DNA of 64,000 nucleotides, from NCBI GenBank assembly GCA_032209605.1, contig JASFXZ010000076.1, positions 186,001 through 250,000 on the forward strand. The letters are read 5' to 3'. The position numbers and the translations under genes are program-made. The first letter of the stretch is position 1. The number at the start of each line of letters is the position of its first letter. The stretch is from Mactromeris polynyma. Taxonomy: Eukaryota; Mollusca; Bivalvia; Venerida; Mactridae. This document shows, piece by piece, positions 23,867 to 35,348 of the stretch. Under the pieces are notes generated by a model. It had not been told where the DNA came from. It saw only the letters and a list, made by a program, of their open reading frames with translations, and made no database searches.

Positions 23867-25031
23867 CCATTAAAATTGTAAGTAATACTTATACAGGCGA
23901 CAATAATATACTCAGAACATTTAAAATGCGCAAAAGAGATTTTCTCAAGTTTTTTTGAACTTGCATTATGACTTGTTCACTGTATTATTTCACGTTTGTG
24001 CAAAATATACGATAATATTTTTTGCAAATAGTGCGTATTTTCATATTAAATAAGGTCCAAAATGCAATGAAATGGCGCTTTACAAACATTTTGCAGGTCT
24101 AAAACTGCGCGTTTTAAATGTATATGAACAACCTACATACACTGACATCTAAAAGTTGTTCATACTTTTCTTACAGCATTTCAAGTAAAAATGTCCATGA
24201 ATTAAAATTATTCATCCCACTTCTATGATGAATAGTTAAGAATTAACAATTTGCAAATCTCCACAGCAGCATCAATCGGCCTGCATCCGAAACCAATATG
24301 TGTGTAACTGATTGATCTGACACAGAAAATCAGATAACTTGTTTCAGTACAAATTTATAAAAACTTCTACAGAAAATTATTGCTGTGTTAAAAAGCATTT
24401 TCGATTTATTGCATGTGAAACAAATATGACAATACGTTAACTGCAATTGAAAATTGTCAAAGTGTGAAGGAACTTTTAGAGGGCAGCGTATATAATTATG
24501 CGTTGGTCACCTTGAAGCAATGATGCACACAAGCATTTCCTCACCGTCTCTCCATAACATCATGCATACGACTGTTGCAATTACAAAAAGTATGTGGCAA
24601 GTTTGGTAAACATTTTTACAGCGTATGGTTAGTGAAATGTCTTTTACGTACACTATATACATTTATATATTTCATCAGGAAGCAGTTCGGACAATATGAA
24701 AGATATAATACTAAAACACGTACTTGACCACAGAGGTACAGTTGTGGATAAAAGTTCACAATCACTTGCTGCTTGTATATTACTGTATTTGAACGAAGTT
24801 ATTCAAAGTTAAAACGAATGTTTAGACATTGTCAACAAATTCATCGGAGTGTAAAAACACATAGGACGCATAATGAGGACCTAAATTGTCATTTAATTCG
24901 AAAAACATCTCTATACAAGACCCTGCTAAAACCAAGACAGGGTGTTGAAGGTTTTCTGTCAGTAAAGATTCTGTCACAATATTTACGTGCAATTTATAAA
25001 TATTGTGAGTGAATATTTTAAGTATGCATAC

Positions 25032-25127
25032 CAAAATGCATGGATTGTGTTGTTTGCTTGGTAACATCAGACTGGATTGACAGTGTAACAATCCCTTCAG
25101 CAGATGTTGCTTCAATAGTACTGACTC
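25032..25127 (-). CDS. Gene 2 exon: Ser/Thr-rich stalk segment (third copy)
   Basis: A 96-nt exon, phase 1-1, acceptor gattttatag, donor CATTTTG|gtatgc. It encodes VSTIEATSAEGIVTLSIQSD then VTKQTTQSMHF. It is intact although its cassette partner at 23750-23866 is dead. Confidence 0.62.
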
Positions 25128-25230
25128 CTATAAAATCAAAGAGACACGAAACATGTACACGTCAACCTGATGGACCAGGGTACAATATTCAATTTGTCAT
25201 AACATATTTCAGTTGTTAAAAGTCACTCAC

Positions 25231-25278
25231 CATAATAATTAGAGAGGGTTGAATTGTAGATAACAACTGACAAAACAA
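25231..25278 (-). CDS. Possible 48-nt mini-exon
   Basis: Paralogue of 31521-31568 with the same phase 1-1 frame (VLSVVIYNSTLSNYY) and donor TATTATG|gtgagt. Evidence is limited to the conserved donor and open frame. Confidence 0.3.
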
Positions 25279-25689
25279 CTATCTACATATTTGTAATAGA
25301 CAATATACAGACTTATTGAAGAGATAAAATGTATACCAATAGTAGTCAGCAGTCATTCAATCAAGAATCATTTAACCTACATTAAAATCAAACAAATCAC
25401 CTACTGCATGGTAGGTGGTAGTTAAAACCGCATAAATGGTGCAAATATGTGCCTTCCTGCAAGCAAAGTCATATTTATACCACAACTACTATTGCTGTGA
25501 ATGGTGTTCTTTATAACCAGTAAGTCGTTAAAACAATGTTCGCTATAAATGAGTTTCGCCGTATACTTAAGATACTTTCACTCCAAAACACACGGTCCAA
25601 GAATGGACCACAGGAGATTGTCACAAGTTCTCTCTTTTTACCCCTTTTTAAGTTATCTTCCTTTATATGTACAGTTCTATATTATATAT

Positions 25690-25802
25690 GATATGATGTA
25701 TCTTTAATAACGTCGAATTGAAATGGACTATTCGAAACTTTGTATTATTCGAAATGAAATTTCTGACCCGATGAATTCGAATGAACGAGGTTCGACTGTA
25801 TA
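25690..25802. mobile_element. 5'-deleted copy of the atacagtcg MITE
   Basis: Matches the right two thirds of 31984-32162 (gatgtatctttaataacgtc through ggttcgactgta). Confidence 0.55.
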
Positions 25803-25868
25803 TTATAGAAGAGATAAATGGAGACTAACAATCTCCTGTGGAATGGACTGTTATCACAATATACCTAC

Positions 25869-26117
25869 GTATACATTCAGGAAATGTCCCATTGTTGTCA
25901 TACTTCCAACGTTTATCACTACGGTCGTCTTTGATCCATTTACCAGCTTTGCAAGTTAAATTTCTGTTATTTGGTTCATATACACCATCGCCATGCTGAT
26001 TGCAACCAAATACAGCGTGGCTACCATGTGACACCATAGTACCACTTGTCATATCTTCTCCATTTACCTTCACTGACAATTTGCGAATATCATGATTCGG
26101 TGGTATAGTGCAGTTAT
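25869..26117 (-). CDS. Gene 2 exon: CCP domain (cassette copy 2)
   Basis: A 249-nt exon, phase 1-1, acceptor gtattttacag, donor GTATAC|gtaggt (a downstream gtatat donor would change phase). Peptide: DNCTIPPNHDIRKLSVKVNG, AVFGCNQHGDGVYEP, LTCKAGKWIKDD and FPECI. Paralogue of 32231-32479. A foldback repeat (tagtctcc, gataaat) follows within the next 60 bases of intron. Confidence 0.82.
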
Positions 26118-26129
26118 CTGTAAAATACA

Positions 26130-27040
26130 TGATATACATTGTTATATGATTTACTGTTCTTTAGAACACCAAAAAGCATGTCACCAATTTAAACATCCCT
26201 TTGAAAACTATTATTTCAGATAAGAAAGGAAACAGATAAATACTGTTTTAATAATTAGTTCCCTAATTACTTAAGCTCCGTTAGGATATAATTGACAACA
26301 AACAAACACATTGTTTTTGGTATAAGCCGTGGGAACCGCCGACCGAATGTATATATACTGACACCAAAAATAAACTGTGCACTTTTATATTTAGCGACAC
26401 GTTTTAGTTACTTTATAAACAGTGACGATTTTTTCCAACATGAGTGCTTAAATATTCCTCTACACAATGCACTAAATTACTCAATACTCTAGGGCGTGGA
26501 TGTCCTTCAAACTTACCGCAGGTCATTATGAAACTGTTTGCACGTTTTATCTAAATGGTTACAAACTTTATTTCTAAGTCAGTGCACAGTTTCTTTTTGG
26601 TGTCAGTATATATCATATAAATACAAATGTACAATCATTATATTCCAAACAGCATAACGAATCACGACATTATACAGATAACACAAAAATCATCTAGTAC
26701 AAGCTTATACAATAATCAAATCTTGATACACGGTTGATACCTACATACATTTACAAGATAAATGCACATGAACGTAATACATATCAGTCCTATTGTAAAA
26801 TTATTACAATTATATGTCATGTTAAAATTTGCATTAAATATGACATACCCATCAGAAGATAAACAAAAGTCCACATATTTTATCAACTCTTGTACGTCCC
26901 ACAAAACCACAGGATATTGTCGCGAGTTCTCTCCCTTTATTCCTTCTATAGTATATGTATATAGTATACGCATATATAGTACTTATAGAAGAGATAAAGG
27001 TAGATAACTCTAGAAGGGATAATGGGAGAGAACTCGCGAT
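26130..27040. other. Intron with foldback repeat next to a CCP exon
   Basis: 26925-27050 is an inverted-repeat pair: ggatattgtcgcgagttctc, tccctttat on one arm and gggagagaactcgcgataat, ctcc on the other. The rest shows no gene signal. Copy at 33405-33545. Confidence 0.6.
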
Positions 27041-27050
27041 AATCTCCTCA
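26925..27050. repeat. Foldback family FB1 (gcgagttctctccctttat), copy
   Basis: Arms cgcgagttctctccctttat and gggagagaactcgcga. The right arm ends ten bases from the splice donor of exon 27059-27241. Other members: 25608-25670 with 25803-25845, 31905-31960 with 32165-32205, 33405-33545, 34812-34915, 41022-41145, and single arms at 3528-3580, 15193-15217, 23530-23575, 21272-21300, 47818-47870. Confidence 0.65.
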
Positions 27051-27058
27051 AAACTCAC

Positions 27059-27241
27059 CTGGTTTACAAACAGGTACTTGATTAAAGCAAGACAGTGTTC
27101 CATCGTTACAAGCACAATGTACTTCAACTTCAGGCATATCTATACCTAGGGTATATCCTGTATTACATTGTACATGGTATCTGTATCCACCAGTAACTGT
27201 CACCTTTCCGTTCTCCAAGTCCAAACATTGACCAGATTTGT
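27059..27241 (-). CDS. Gene 2 exon: CCP domain (cassette copy 2)
   Basis: A 183-nt exon, phase 1-1, acceptor ttttatcatag, donor AACCAG|gtgagt. It contains GQCLDLENGKVTVTGGY, YHVQCNTGYTLGIDMPE, VHCACNDGTLSC and VPVCKP. Cys-x-x-x-x-Asn-Gly-x-Val is a typical sushi opening. It is almost identical to 33553-33729. Confidence 0.82.
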
Positions 27242-28005
27242 CTATGATAAAAAATATTGCATGTGATAATATAATATTTAATTCAAAACAGACTAACTTC
27301 CACTATATTCAGCACATTCGCCTCCATACAATGTTTTCCTTCTTGTGATTTAACGCAATTATTTTAGTGACATATCACGGTCCGTTGACCGAATCAGTTT
27401 TTCTATGATTAATTATCAATCTAACTTGCCCTTCTCCATACAGTTGACATATATATTGTATATATATATTAAGTTATTGCCTACGGACGTAATATGGAAA
27501 ATATTGCAAATGGATGAAGATGTTTGTGTGCTGTATTTTATACCCTTCAACAGGATTTCAATTTCAATGTACTTAATGGTACTGGATTACCAACAAGTAC
27601 GATGAAATTAAATATTATACATGTATAAGCAATTCATGTTGCCTTGACTTTAAGCGATTAATTTTGATAAGAATGAGTTATGAGGCTACAATAAACTAGT
27701 TATTCAATAAGACAACATTCACGACACTCTCCTGTGGAGTTTCAGTAATGCGCATAGAGGTGTTGATGAGATTTTAATAATATAAATATTATACAATACC
27801 ATCATGTAGGGAATCCACACTACACAATGGTTCAATCTTTTTTATCAGTGCATTGCATATTTTTAGTAAATTCAAAATTTGTTGAGAATACCGTTATTGT
27901 GTACACGGTGTCTATTGGTCAATATTTTCCGAAACATGTTTTCATTGGTTGATCACATTACACTGTGTTTACAGCCGTTCTTAGGTAAATGCAAATGGAC
28001 TATAC

Positions 28006-28153
28006 CTTCGTCACATTCCAAATCAGTTTGGGATAAACTTCCGTTGTAACATGTGACAGTGTCCTGTTGAATATCGCTGTCGTTATAATCGTCATAATCA
28101 TAGTTATCACTCAATATTAAACACGTTACATTCAGGGTCTCACCATTATCAAT
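28006..28153 (-). CDS. Gene 2 exon: second half of a CCP, acidic (cassette copy 2)
   Basis: A 148-nt exon, phase 0-1, donor GACGAAG|gtatag. It starts IDNGETLNVTCLILSDNYD and contains the DYDDYND acidic run, VTCYNGSLSQTDLECDE. Same architecture and same missing first half as 35201-35348. The upstream open frame reaches a Cys (QCRGPLKIL, near 28230), which could be the first CCP cysteine if no intron is removed there. Confidence 0.68.
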
Positions 28154-28829
28154 CTGAACAAAAATAAGTGTAGAATAACAGAGGGTGCTGTATATCATGG
28201 GTTTGTACCTATTCAATATTTTCAAAGGTCCTCGACATTGGTACTTTTAAGTAGATTGACCCGATCGGACACACATACCACTAGGGGAGGGCCCTAAATA
28301 ATGTTGTTAAAATTTTTGTTTTCGCCTTTCGTCTGCATGTAAGTACATGTACAAGTGATTATTTGTATGTTTGTGCAAATGAAAAACCGTGGTATGTATA
28401 AAATCATTTTTTAATACAATAAAATATGTTTAAACTAAACAATACCACTAAACACGAAATCATTCACCGTTATTGAACTTTCGTATACTGGTACAATTAT
28501 TATTATTAAACATCCATAATTTGATTAAAATTAATTAAACACCTTCTAGAATTCAGGCATTACTGTTATAGTATTAGTTAACACTTCGAATATTAATGAC
28601 AAATGAAAGTTTCTAGAATTGTCTCTCTTGTATTATCATCATGTTTATATATCATATAGTGCGTGTATAAAATATAAATGCATGCCTCTGTGTTATTAGA
28701 TGCTGCATGACTGCCATACTGATAAGTACACATTAAAATATACTATAGTGCGAGTCCTGGTTATTTATTATTATTGAAATGGTACATTCAAATACCATAA
28801 CAGCAACTGAATAGGAAGTTGTGAATTCA

Positions 28830-29230
28830 TTACTTCCAGAATGGTCTAGACGCCATTCCATTGTGTTCTCAGAATTATGTACGAATGCAGATATTTTCAC
28901 CTATTGAAATCTGTGTTAAAATAGCTAGATTAGAATATATTACACGTATGAATACACTTTAATCGAATAGGTCACAACGTGTTGAGTACATAATTCCACC
29001 ATGCATTATAATGTAATGTATGAAAAATGTATACCATCGTGCCGGATGCAACATCTTTCCCTTCTGCATTTTTATAGTGGTAACGATTGTTGTCTGAAAC
29101 CATACAGCCTGTAGGATGTGATAGACAATTATATGGTTTCGTTTGTTTTCATCCGCTTTTACGCTGTTTTTTCAACAATGTTTTAGTCATATACGGTGGC
29201 CAGTTGACCTAACCAGATTTCATGGAATTA
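28830..29230. repeat. Dispersed repeat R1, copy 2
   Basis: Matches 478-870 (gtatgaaaaatgtatacca, tagtggtaacgattg). It is part of gene 2 cassette copy 2 and lies in the intron between the stalk exon and the acidic CCP exon. Confidence 0.65.
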
Positions 29231-29324
29231 ATTATGAAACAGTTCTAACTTAAAGTGCTCTTCCGCAAGCAACTGACAACTTTTCCACATATGGAGGACA
29301 TGACCGTAACCAATGTCACCGAAA

Positions 29325-29400
29325 AACATAAGCTGCCCAACCCAGGAATCGAACCAGAGTCTAGCGCTCTACAAACTGAGGTAGCCAGGTGAGCTTATCA
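29325..29400 (-). repeat. tRNA-like SINE head (cassette 2)
   Basis: Minus strand: ggctacctcagtttgtagag, cgctagactctggttcgatt, cctgggttgggcag. A-box and B-box spacing is tRNA-like. Copy at 36520-36592. Confidence 0.5.
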
Positions 29401-29678
29401 TGATATGAACTTCATAATGTAGTACAATACAAATTAAATGATTAATCTCCATTCCCACGATATATAATAAAAGAACCTGTACACGTATTACAATATAAAT
29501 GTTCATTTGTCTCAATTCATTTTAGCAGCGAAATGCACCATGACGAATATATAAATAAACCGTACATCCAACCATTTACTAGAATATATCTTTTCTTTCC
29601 CAGGCCAGCTTCCTACATAATTTGAACTCAAAGACGTACATAGTACATTATATGTGGACACTTTTGCAACAGACATAC

Positions 29679-29795
29679 CAGGCTCTTGTGTTGTTGTAGA
29701 CATGTGTTGTGTTGCCTGCTCGCCTACAGTTACCGGCGAATGGCTTGACATTGTCACATTCTCCTCGGCGGTTGTCGTTCCAGCTTGACTGCTAT
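29679..29795 (-). CDS. Gene 2 exon: Ser/Thr-rich stalk segment (copy 2)
   Basis: A 117-nt exon, phase 1-1, acceptor attctaatag, donor GAGCCTG|gtatgt. It encodes DSSQAGTTTAEENVTMSSHS, then PVTVGEQATQHM and STTTQEPG. It is a spacer with one sequon (NVT) and no cysteine. Confidence 0.68.
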
Positions 29796-30469
29796 CTATT
29801 AGAATTGTAAGTAATACCTATACAGCCGAAAATAATATACTGTGATAATTGCTGTGTTAAAAGCATTTTCGATTTATTGCATGTGAAACAAATATGAAAA
29901 TACATTAACTACAATGGGAAATTGTCAAAGTGGGAAGGAACTTTTAGAGGGCAGTGTATATAATTATGCGTTGGCCACCTTGAAGCAATGATGCACACAA
30001 GCATATCCTCACCGTCTCTCCATAACATCATACATACCACTGTTGCAATTATAGAAAGTACGTGGCAAGTTTCGGTCAACATTTTTACAGCGTAAACTAT
30101 ATACATTTATATATTTCACCAGGAAACAATATGAAACATATAAAACTAAAACACGAACTTGACCACAACTGAGAGATACAGTTGTGGATAAAAGTTCACA
30201 ATCACTTGCTGCTTGTATAGTACTGTATTTGAACGAAGTTATTCAAAGTTAACACGCATGTTTAGACATTGTCAACAAGTTCATCGTAGTGGAAATAAAC
30301 ATAGGACTTATAATGAGGGCTTAAATTTCATTTAATTCATAAACAATCTTTATACAAGACCCTAATAAAACGAAGACAGGTGTTGAACGTTTTCTGTCAG
30401 TACAGATTCTGTTGCGATATTTACGTGCAAATTCTAAATTTTTTGAGTGAATATTTTAAGTATGCATAC

Positions 30470-30565
30470 CCAAATGCATGGATTGTGTTGTTTGCTCGGT
30501 AACATCAGACTGGTTTGACACTGTAACAATCTCTTCAGCAGATGTTGCTTCCATAGTACTGACTC
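30470..30565 (-). CDS. Gene 2 exon: second Ser/Thr-rich stalk segment
   Basis: A 96-nt exon, phase 1-1, donor CATTTGG|gtatgc and acceptor gattttatag. It encodes VSTMEATSAEEIVTVSNQSD then VTEQTTQSMHL. It has no Cys and a Thr/Ser/Gln/Glu-rich composition like 29679-29795. The homologue at 25032-25127 is intact; the corresponding exon next to 36856-36972 has been lost. Confidence 0.65.
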
Positions 30566-31520
30566 CTATAAAATCATAGAGACACAAAACATGTACAAGT
30601 CAACCTGATGGATCAGGGTACAATATTAAAATTGCCTTTGTAATGCATAGGAATGCATTGATTCAACGTAGACATGGATGCTAAATGCTATTATATGAGC
30701 GCTTCCGTGACAAAACCTCTATTAGTGACTTTCGTCATGACGTCGAATATTCCCAAAGTTTTGACGTCACAAACTAAGCACTTTCTCTAAATTGTCTTTA
30801 GTTGCTATAACTTGAATTATAGAATTAAATGAACAGGAAACTGTTTATAGGTGTAATGTAATTTGTGTTCCATTTGAAAAACAGAAGGGTATTTTTCAGA
30901 ATGAATGTACATTTGAGTAAAACTTTCTGACGGGACGTCATTACTTGGTGTACATTTGCAGCTTGTTCCTAGTATAAGCATTGCTATAAAAGAAATGTAG
31001 ATGTCCGATATCAATAATTTGGTACTAAATGACAATAGAAAAAATAAATCTGTTAGAAACTGCAAAATCTAAAAAAGTATTTCATTACTATTACAGGTTT
31101 TGTCGTGGAACAGTTCATACGCATGTATATTGATCCAGTTATATAGCTTGTCGTACTCTAGGGAACTTGAGGGTTGGCCCCTGATTCGTGAATGTGTTCT
31201 TTCCTGCGCTGCTCTTTTCCGTTTTCAGTTCGTACACATTCAGTATGGTATAGTTTATGCAGTATATATTCTCATCATTTTCACAACGATATAATTATAA
31301 ATGTATAAACAATATAATATGCAGCTTACGGATTGGAAAACAAACTATGACTTAATAAATTCATCTTCATATAAATGTTGAATTTATGATCATTTCACGT
31401 ATTCAATACATCCACAAATAATCTTAGTCAGAGCTCTGTAGACAGAAACTTGAATATTATATCACAGTTTTCTCTATTGTTTCTGTATTTAACATATTTC
31501 AGTTGTTAAATGTCACTCAC

Positions 31521-31568
31521 CATAATAATTAGAGAGGGTTGAGTTGTAGACAACAACTGACAAAACAA
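31521..31568 (-). CDS. Possible 48-nt mini-exon
   Basis: A phase 1-1 stretch ending in a strong donor, TATTATG|gtgagtgac, and starting after tagatag. It would encode VLSVVVYNSTLSNYY with one sequon. The donor and frame are conserved in the copy at 25231-25278. The acceptor lacks a pyrimidine tract, so this is tentative. Confidence 0.3.
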
Positions 31569-31983
31569 CTATCTACATATTTGTAATAGACAATATACAG
31601 ACTTATTGAAAAGATCAAAAGTATACCAATAGAAATCAGCAGTCATTCAATCAAGAATCATTTAACTTACATTGATATCAAACACATCACCTACTGCATG
31701 GTAGGTGGTAGTTAAAACCGCATAAATGGTGCACATATGTACCTTCCTGCAATCAAAGTCATATTTATACCACAACTACTACTGCTATGAATGATGTTCT
31801 TTATAACCAGTAATTCGTTAAAACAATGTTCGCTATAAATGAATTTCGCCGTATACTTTAACATACTTTCACTCCAAGACACACGGTCCAATAATGGACC
31901 ACATGAGATTGTCATAAATTCTCTCTTTTAATCCATTCTAGAGTTTTCTCCCTTTATATGTCCAGTTCTATATTATATATACA

Positions 31984-32162
31984 TACAGTCGGACTTCTTT
32001 TTCGACAACTTTTAATCCGAATATTCGGTATCATCCGAAATAAATATCAGGTCCTGATGTATCTTAAATAACGTCGAATTGAAATGGGCTATTTGAAACT
32101 ATGTATTATTCGAAATGAAATGTCTGACCCGATGAATTCGAATGAACGAGGTTCGACTGTAT
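31984..32162. mobile_element. MITE with atacagtcg ends
   Basis: tacagtcggacttctttttc on the left and gaacgaggttcgactgtata on the right are inverted; many ttcgaa motifs inside. A 5'-deleted copy is at 25690-25802 and an inverted diverged one at 39306-39420. Confidence 0.65.
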
Positions 32163-32230
32163 ATTATAGAAGAGATAAAGAGAGACCTAACAATCTCCTG
32201 TGAAAAGGACTGTAATCACAATATACCTAC

Positions 32231-32479
32231 GTATACATTCAGGAAATGTCCCATTGTTGTCATACTTCCAACGTTTATCACTACGGTCATCTTTGATCCA
32301 TTTACCAGCTTTGCAAGTAAAATGTCTGTTATTTGGTTCATATACATCATCGCCATATTGATGGCAATCAAATACAACGTGGCTAGCATGTGACACCATA
32401 GAACATCCTGCCATATCCACTCCATTCACCTTCACTGACATTATGCTCATATCATGATTCAGTGGTATAAGGCAGTTAT
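32231..32479 (-). CDS. Gene 2 exon: CCP domain (cassette copy 1)
   Basis: A 249-nt exon, phase 1-1, acceptor gtattttacag, donor GTATAC|gtaggt. Peptide: DNCLIPLNHDMSIMSVKVNG, VVFDCHQYGDDVYEP, FTCKAGKWIKDD, FPECI. Its last third is identical in protein to 25869-26117, while the first two thirds differ at about 19 positions. An additional Cys (GCSM) is present in this copy only. Confidence 0.82.
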
Positions 32480-32814
32480 CTGTAAAATACATGATATACA
32501 TTGTTATATGATTTACTGTTCTTAAGAACACCTAAAGTCATGTTACCAATTTAAACATCTCTTTGTAAACTATTATTTCAGATAAGAAGGGAACACAGGA
32601 TAAATACTATTGTAATATCTATTTCCCTTATTACTAAACCTACGTTAGGATATAATTGACAACTTACATTATATACATAATATAAAAAAACATCTAGTAC
32701 AAGCTTAAACAATAATCAGATCTTGATACACGGTTGATACCTACATACATTTACAAGAGAAATGCACATTCAAGTAAAACACATCAGTCCTATTGTAGAA
32801 ATTATTTTACAATT

Positions 32815-33300
32815 AGAACTGCGTTGAACTCCAAAAAACAAAATACATAAAACTGTTGGTCGTTCCTAGAGCTGAATGGACATTTAGCGCCAAAACTTAC
32901 TTACCTACTTACAAAATGTCACGAGATACACATACAGGAGAATTATTATCAAGGGAGATAAATGTTCGTCTAAGTCGTAGCTTCAAACGAAGAACATTTC
33001 GTTAGTTCAAATAAGTACTTAACAATGTAACCCACCTTGACTATCATTGATTATGAGAATTAGTCTCAAAAATGGTGAGTTTCGTTTTTATAAAAGAAAT
33101 ACAACAATTTCCAATACAGTGACAAATACAGACGAGGGACAAATATCATGATCCTATCAACATCGTTTGTGATGAGGTCACTCCACAATGTCATGAACAT
33201 TTACCCACTGCTCCGCGATCGTGGAAGTGATTAAATACTGCATACTATTTTAACGATTGGTTATAGGACTTTGTTATTTTGCAAATTTGTTTTAGACATA
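32815..33300. other. Intron segment specific to cassette 1
   Basis: No counterpart in cassette 2 (near 26810). No inverted ends or coding frame that I can support. Confidence 0.35.
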
Positions 33301-33404
33301 TTTAAATATGTCATGTTACAATTTGCATTAAATCGGACATACCCATCAGAAGATAAACAAAAGTCCACTTATTTTATCAACTCTTGTAAGTGCCACAACA
33401 CCAC

Positions 33405-33545
33405 AGGATATTGTCGCGAGTTCTCTCCCTTTATTCCTTCTATAGTATATGTATATAGTATACGCATATATAGTACTTATAGAAGAGATAAAGGTAGATA
33501 ACTCTAGAAGGGATAATGGGAGAGAACTCGCGATAATCTCCTCAA
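33405..33545. repeat. Foldback family FB1, copy in cassette 1
   Basis: Almost identical to 26925-27050 and again adjacent to the splice donor of the CCP exon (33553). Confidence 0.65.
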
Positions 33546-33552
33546 AACTCAC

Positions 33553-33729
33553 CTGGTTTACAAACGGGTACTTGATTAAAGCAAGACAGTGTTCCATCGT
33601 TACAAGCACAATGTACTTCAGGCACATCTATATCTAGGGTATATCCTGTATTACATTGTACATGGTATCTGTATCCACCAGTAACTGTCACCTTTCCGTT
33701 CTCCAAGTCCAGACATTGACCAGATTTGT
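33553..33729 (-). CDS. Gene 2 exon: CCP domain (cassette copy 1)
   Basis: A 177-nt exon, phase 1-1, acceptor tttatcatag, donor AACCAG|gtgagt. It has GQCLDLENGKVTVTGGY, YHVQCNTGYTLDIDVPE, HCACNDGTLSC and PVCKP. It is 6 nt shorter than the copy at 27059-27241 (one Val-Glu pair lost). A foldback repeat begins ten bases past the donor. Confidence 0.82.
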
Positions 33730-33954
33730 CTATGATAAACAATATTGCATGTGATAATATAATATTTAATTCAAAACAGACTAACTTCGACTATATTCAG
33801 CACATTCGCCTCCATACAATGTTTTCCTTCTCGGGATTTAACGCAATTATTTTAGTGACCTATCATGGTCCGTTGACCGAATCAGTTTTTCTATGATTAA
33901 TTATCAATCTAACTTGCCCTTCTCCATGCAGTTGACAACATCTACATAAGAATT

Positions 33955-34070
33955 AGTGGTGGGGAAAAAATGATTGTAGAATGTCATGGAAGAAAAACTG
34001 AACCCGGACCTCCCAGGTGACAGGCCAGTGCTCTACAAGTTCAGTGCTAACCCGGAGGGATCATCATGAC
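33955..34070 (-). repeat. tRNA-derived repeat insertion
   Basis: Plus strand aacccggacctcccaggtga, caggccagtgctctaca is the reverse of an A-box/B-box pair. It is absent from the matching place in cassette 2 (near 27440). Confidence 0.5.
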
Positions 34071-34811
34071 TGTTAATCGTACTTATTAATAGTGATTACT
34101 ATTATTTTGCATCCACAAGTCACTATAAGCACCAAGATCTGTTGATCTCACTTTGAAATTCCAGGACCTACGGCGTTTGTAATCCATGTCAATATAAAGA
34201 AGACTAGTATACATTAAAGTTACGTCTTCGGACGTAACATGGGAAATTATGGTGGCATAGTTGCAATATTTTCTATGGTAGAATACTTCTGCCACCAGTT
34301 AATTACATAATTGACAAGAAATTTATAAAAGGTTGTCCGCTCTGAAAACCAAGGGGTGTAAGTGGGCAAGTGGTGGAAGTTGTGGGCACTATCAGACAAT
34401 TGTTCGTGTATATATTTAAGTTATCATCTTCGGACGTAATATGGAAAATATTGCGCAAAGATGTTTGTGTGCTGTGTTTCATACCTTTCAACAGGATTTC
34501 AATTTCATTGTACTTAATGTTACTGGATTACCAACAAGTACGAATGAAATTACATGTTAAACATGTATAAGCAAATCATGTTGCCTTGACTTTAAGCGAT
34601 TAGTTTTGATAAGAAAGAGTCATGAGGTTACATTAAATTAGTCATTCACAGTCATTCAATAAGATAAAATTCACTTAATATTTCAATATGAATTATTTGA
34701 TGTACTCTATAAATAAATTCATCAATATGTTTTTCTCTCTTACATAAGTCATTCAGTAAGGTATTGTACATGCATTGTGTACTACGTCTTTAGTTAAAAA
34801 ACCTGAATTTC

Positions 34812-34918
34812 ACTCCGGATATTGTCACCAGTTCTCTCCCTTTATCCGTTCTATAGTATTATATAATTTCATACATATACTCTAGAAGCGATAAAGGGAG
34901 AGAACTCGCCGACACTCG
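34812..34918. repeat. Foldback family FB1, isolated copy
   Basis: attgtcaccagttctctccc and agggagagaactcgccgaca arms about 60 bp apart. The cassette 2 counterpart (near 27725) lacks the left arm. Confidence 0.6.
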
Positions 34919-35200
34919 CCTGTGGAGTTTCAGTAATGCGCATAGAGGTGTTGATGAGATTTTAATAATATAAATATTATACAATACCATCATGTAGAGA
35001 ATCCACACTACACAATGGTTCAATCCTTTTGATAAGTGCATTGCATACATTTTATTTATAGTGGATTCAAAATTAGTTGAGAATACCGTTATTGTGTACA
35101 CGATGTCTATTGGTCAATATTTTCCGAAACATATTTTTATTGGTTGATCACATTACAATGTGTTTACAGCCGTTCTTAGGTAAATAAAAATGGACTATAC

Positions 35201-35348
35201 CTTCGTCACATTCCAAAACAGTTTTGGATAAACTTCCGTTGTAACATGTGACAGCGTCCAGCTGAATATCGCTGTCGTTATAATCGTCATAATCATAGTT
35301 ATCACTCAATGTTAAACACGTCACATTCAGGGTCTCACCATTATCAAT
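35201..35348 (-). CDS. Gene 2 exon: second half of a CCP, acidic (cassette copy 1)
   Basis: A 148-nt exon, phase 0-1, donor GACGAAG|gtatag and acceptor tttttgttcag. It begins IDNGETLNVTCLTLSDNYD, followed by an Asp/Tyr-rich run, VTCYNGSLSK and LECDE. It carries CCP cysteines 2 to 4 as in 39958-40075. The matching phase 1-0 first half was not found. The same frame stays open upstream for about 80 bases in both cassette copies, so the 5' border is uncertain. Confidence 0.68.

Larger units (their letters stand above)
23640..25202. repeat. Partial third cassette copy, decayed
   Basis: Matches 29560-30600 (dead stalk exon, then the good stalk exon at 25032) but is longer in between. It ends where the unit at 25203 begins. 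Confidence 0.65.
25203..31496. repeat. Tandem duplication unit, cassette copy 2
   Basis: Sequence from aacatatttcagttgttaaa at 25203 recurs at 31494 and carries the same exon order. The unit holds mini-exon, CCP, CCP, acidic half-CCP, stalk and stalk (in plus-strand order). Introns are also similar, so the duplication covered genomic DNA, not just exons. Confidence 0.8.

Noticed and set aside
30817..31065. Minus-strand frame with a hydrophobic start and CKCTPSND segment as a signal-peptide or CCP exon
   Set aside because: It has a fair acceptor (cttttatag) but no good donor before the stop, and its frame is not kept in the cassette 1 copy (38.7-38.8 kb).
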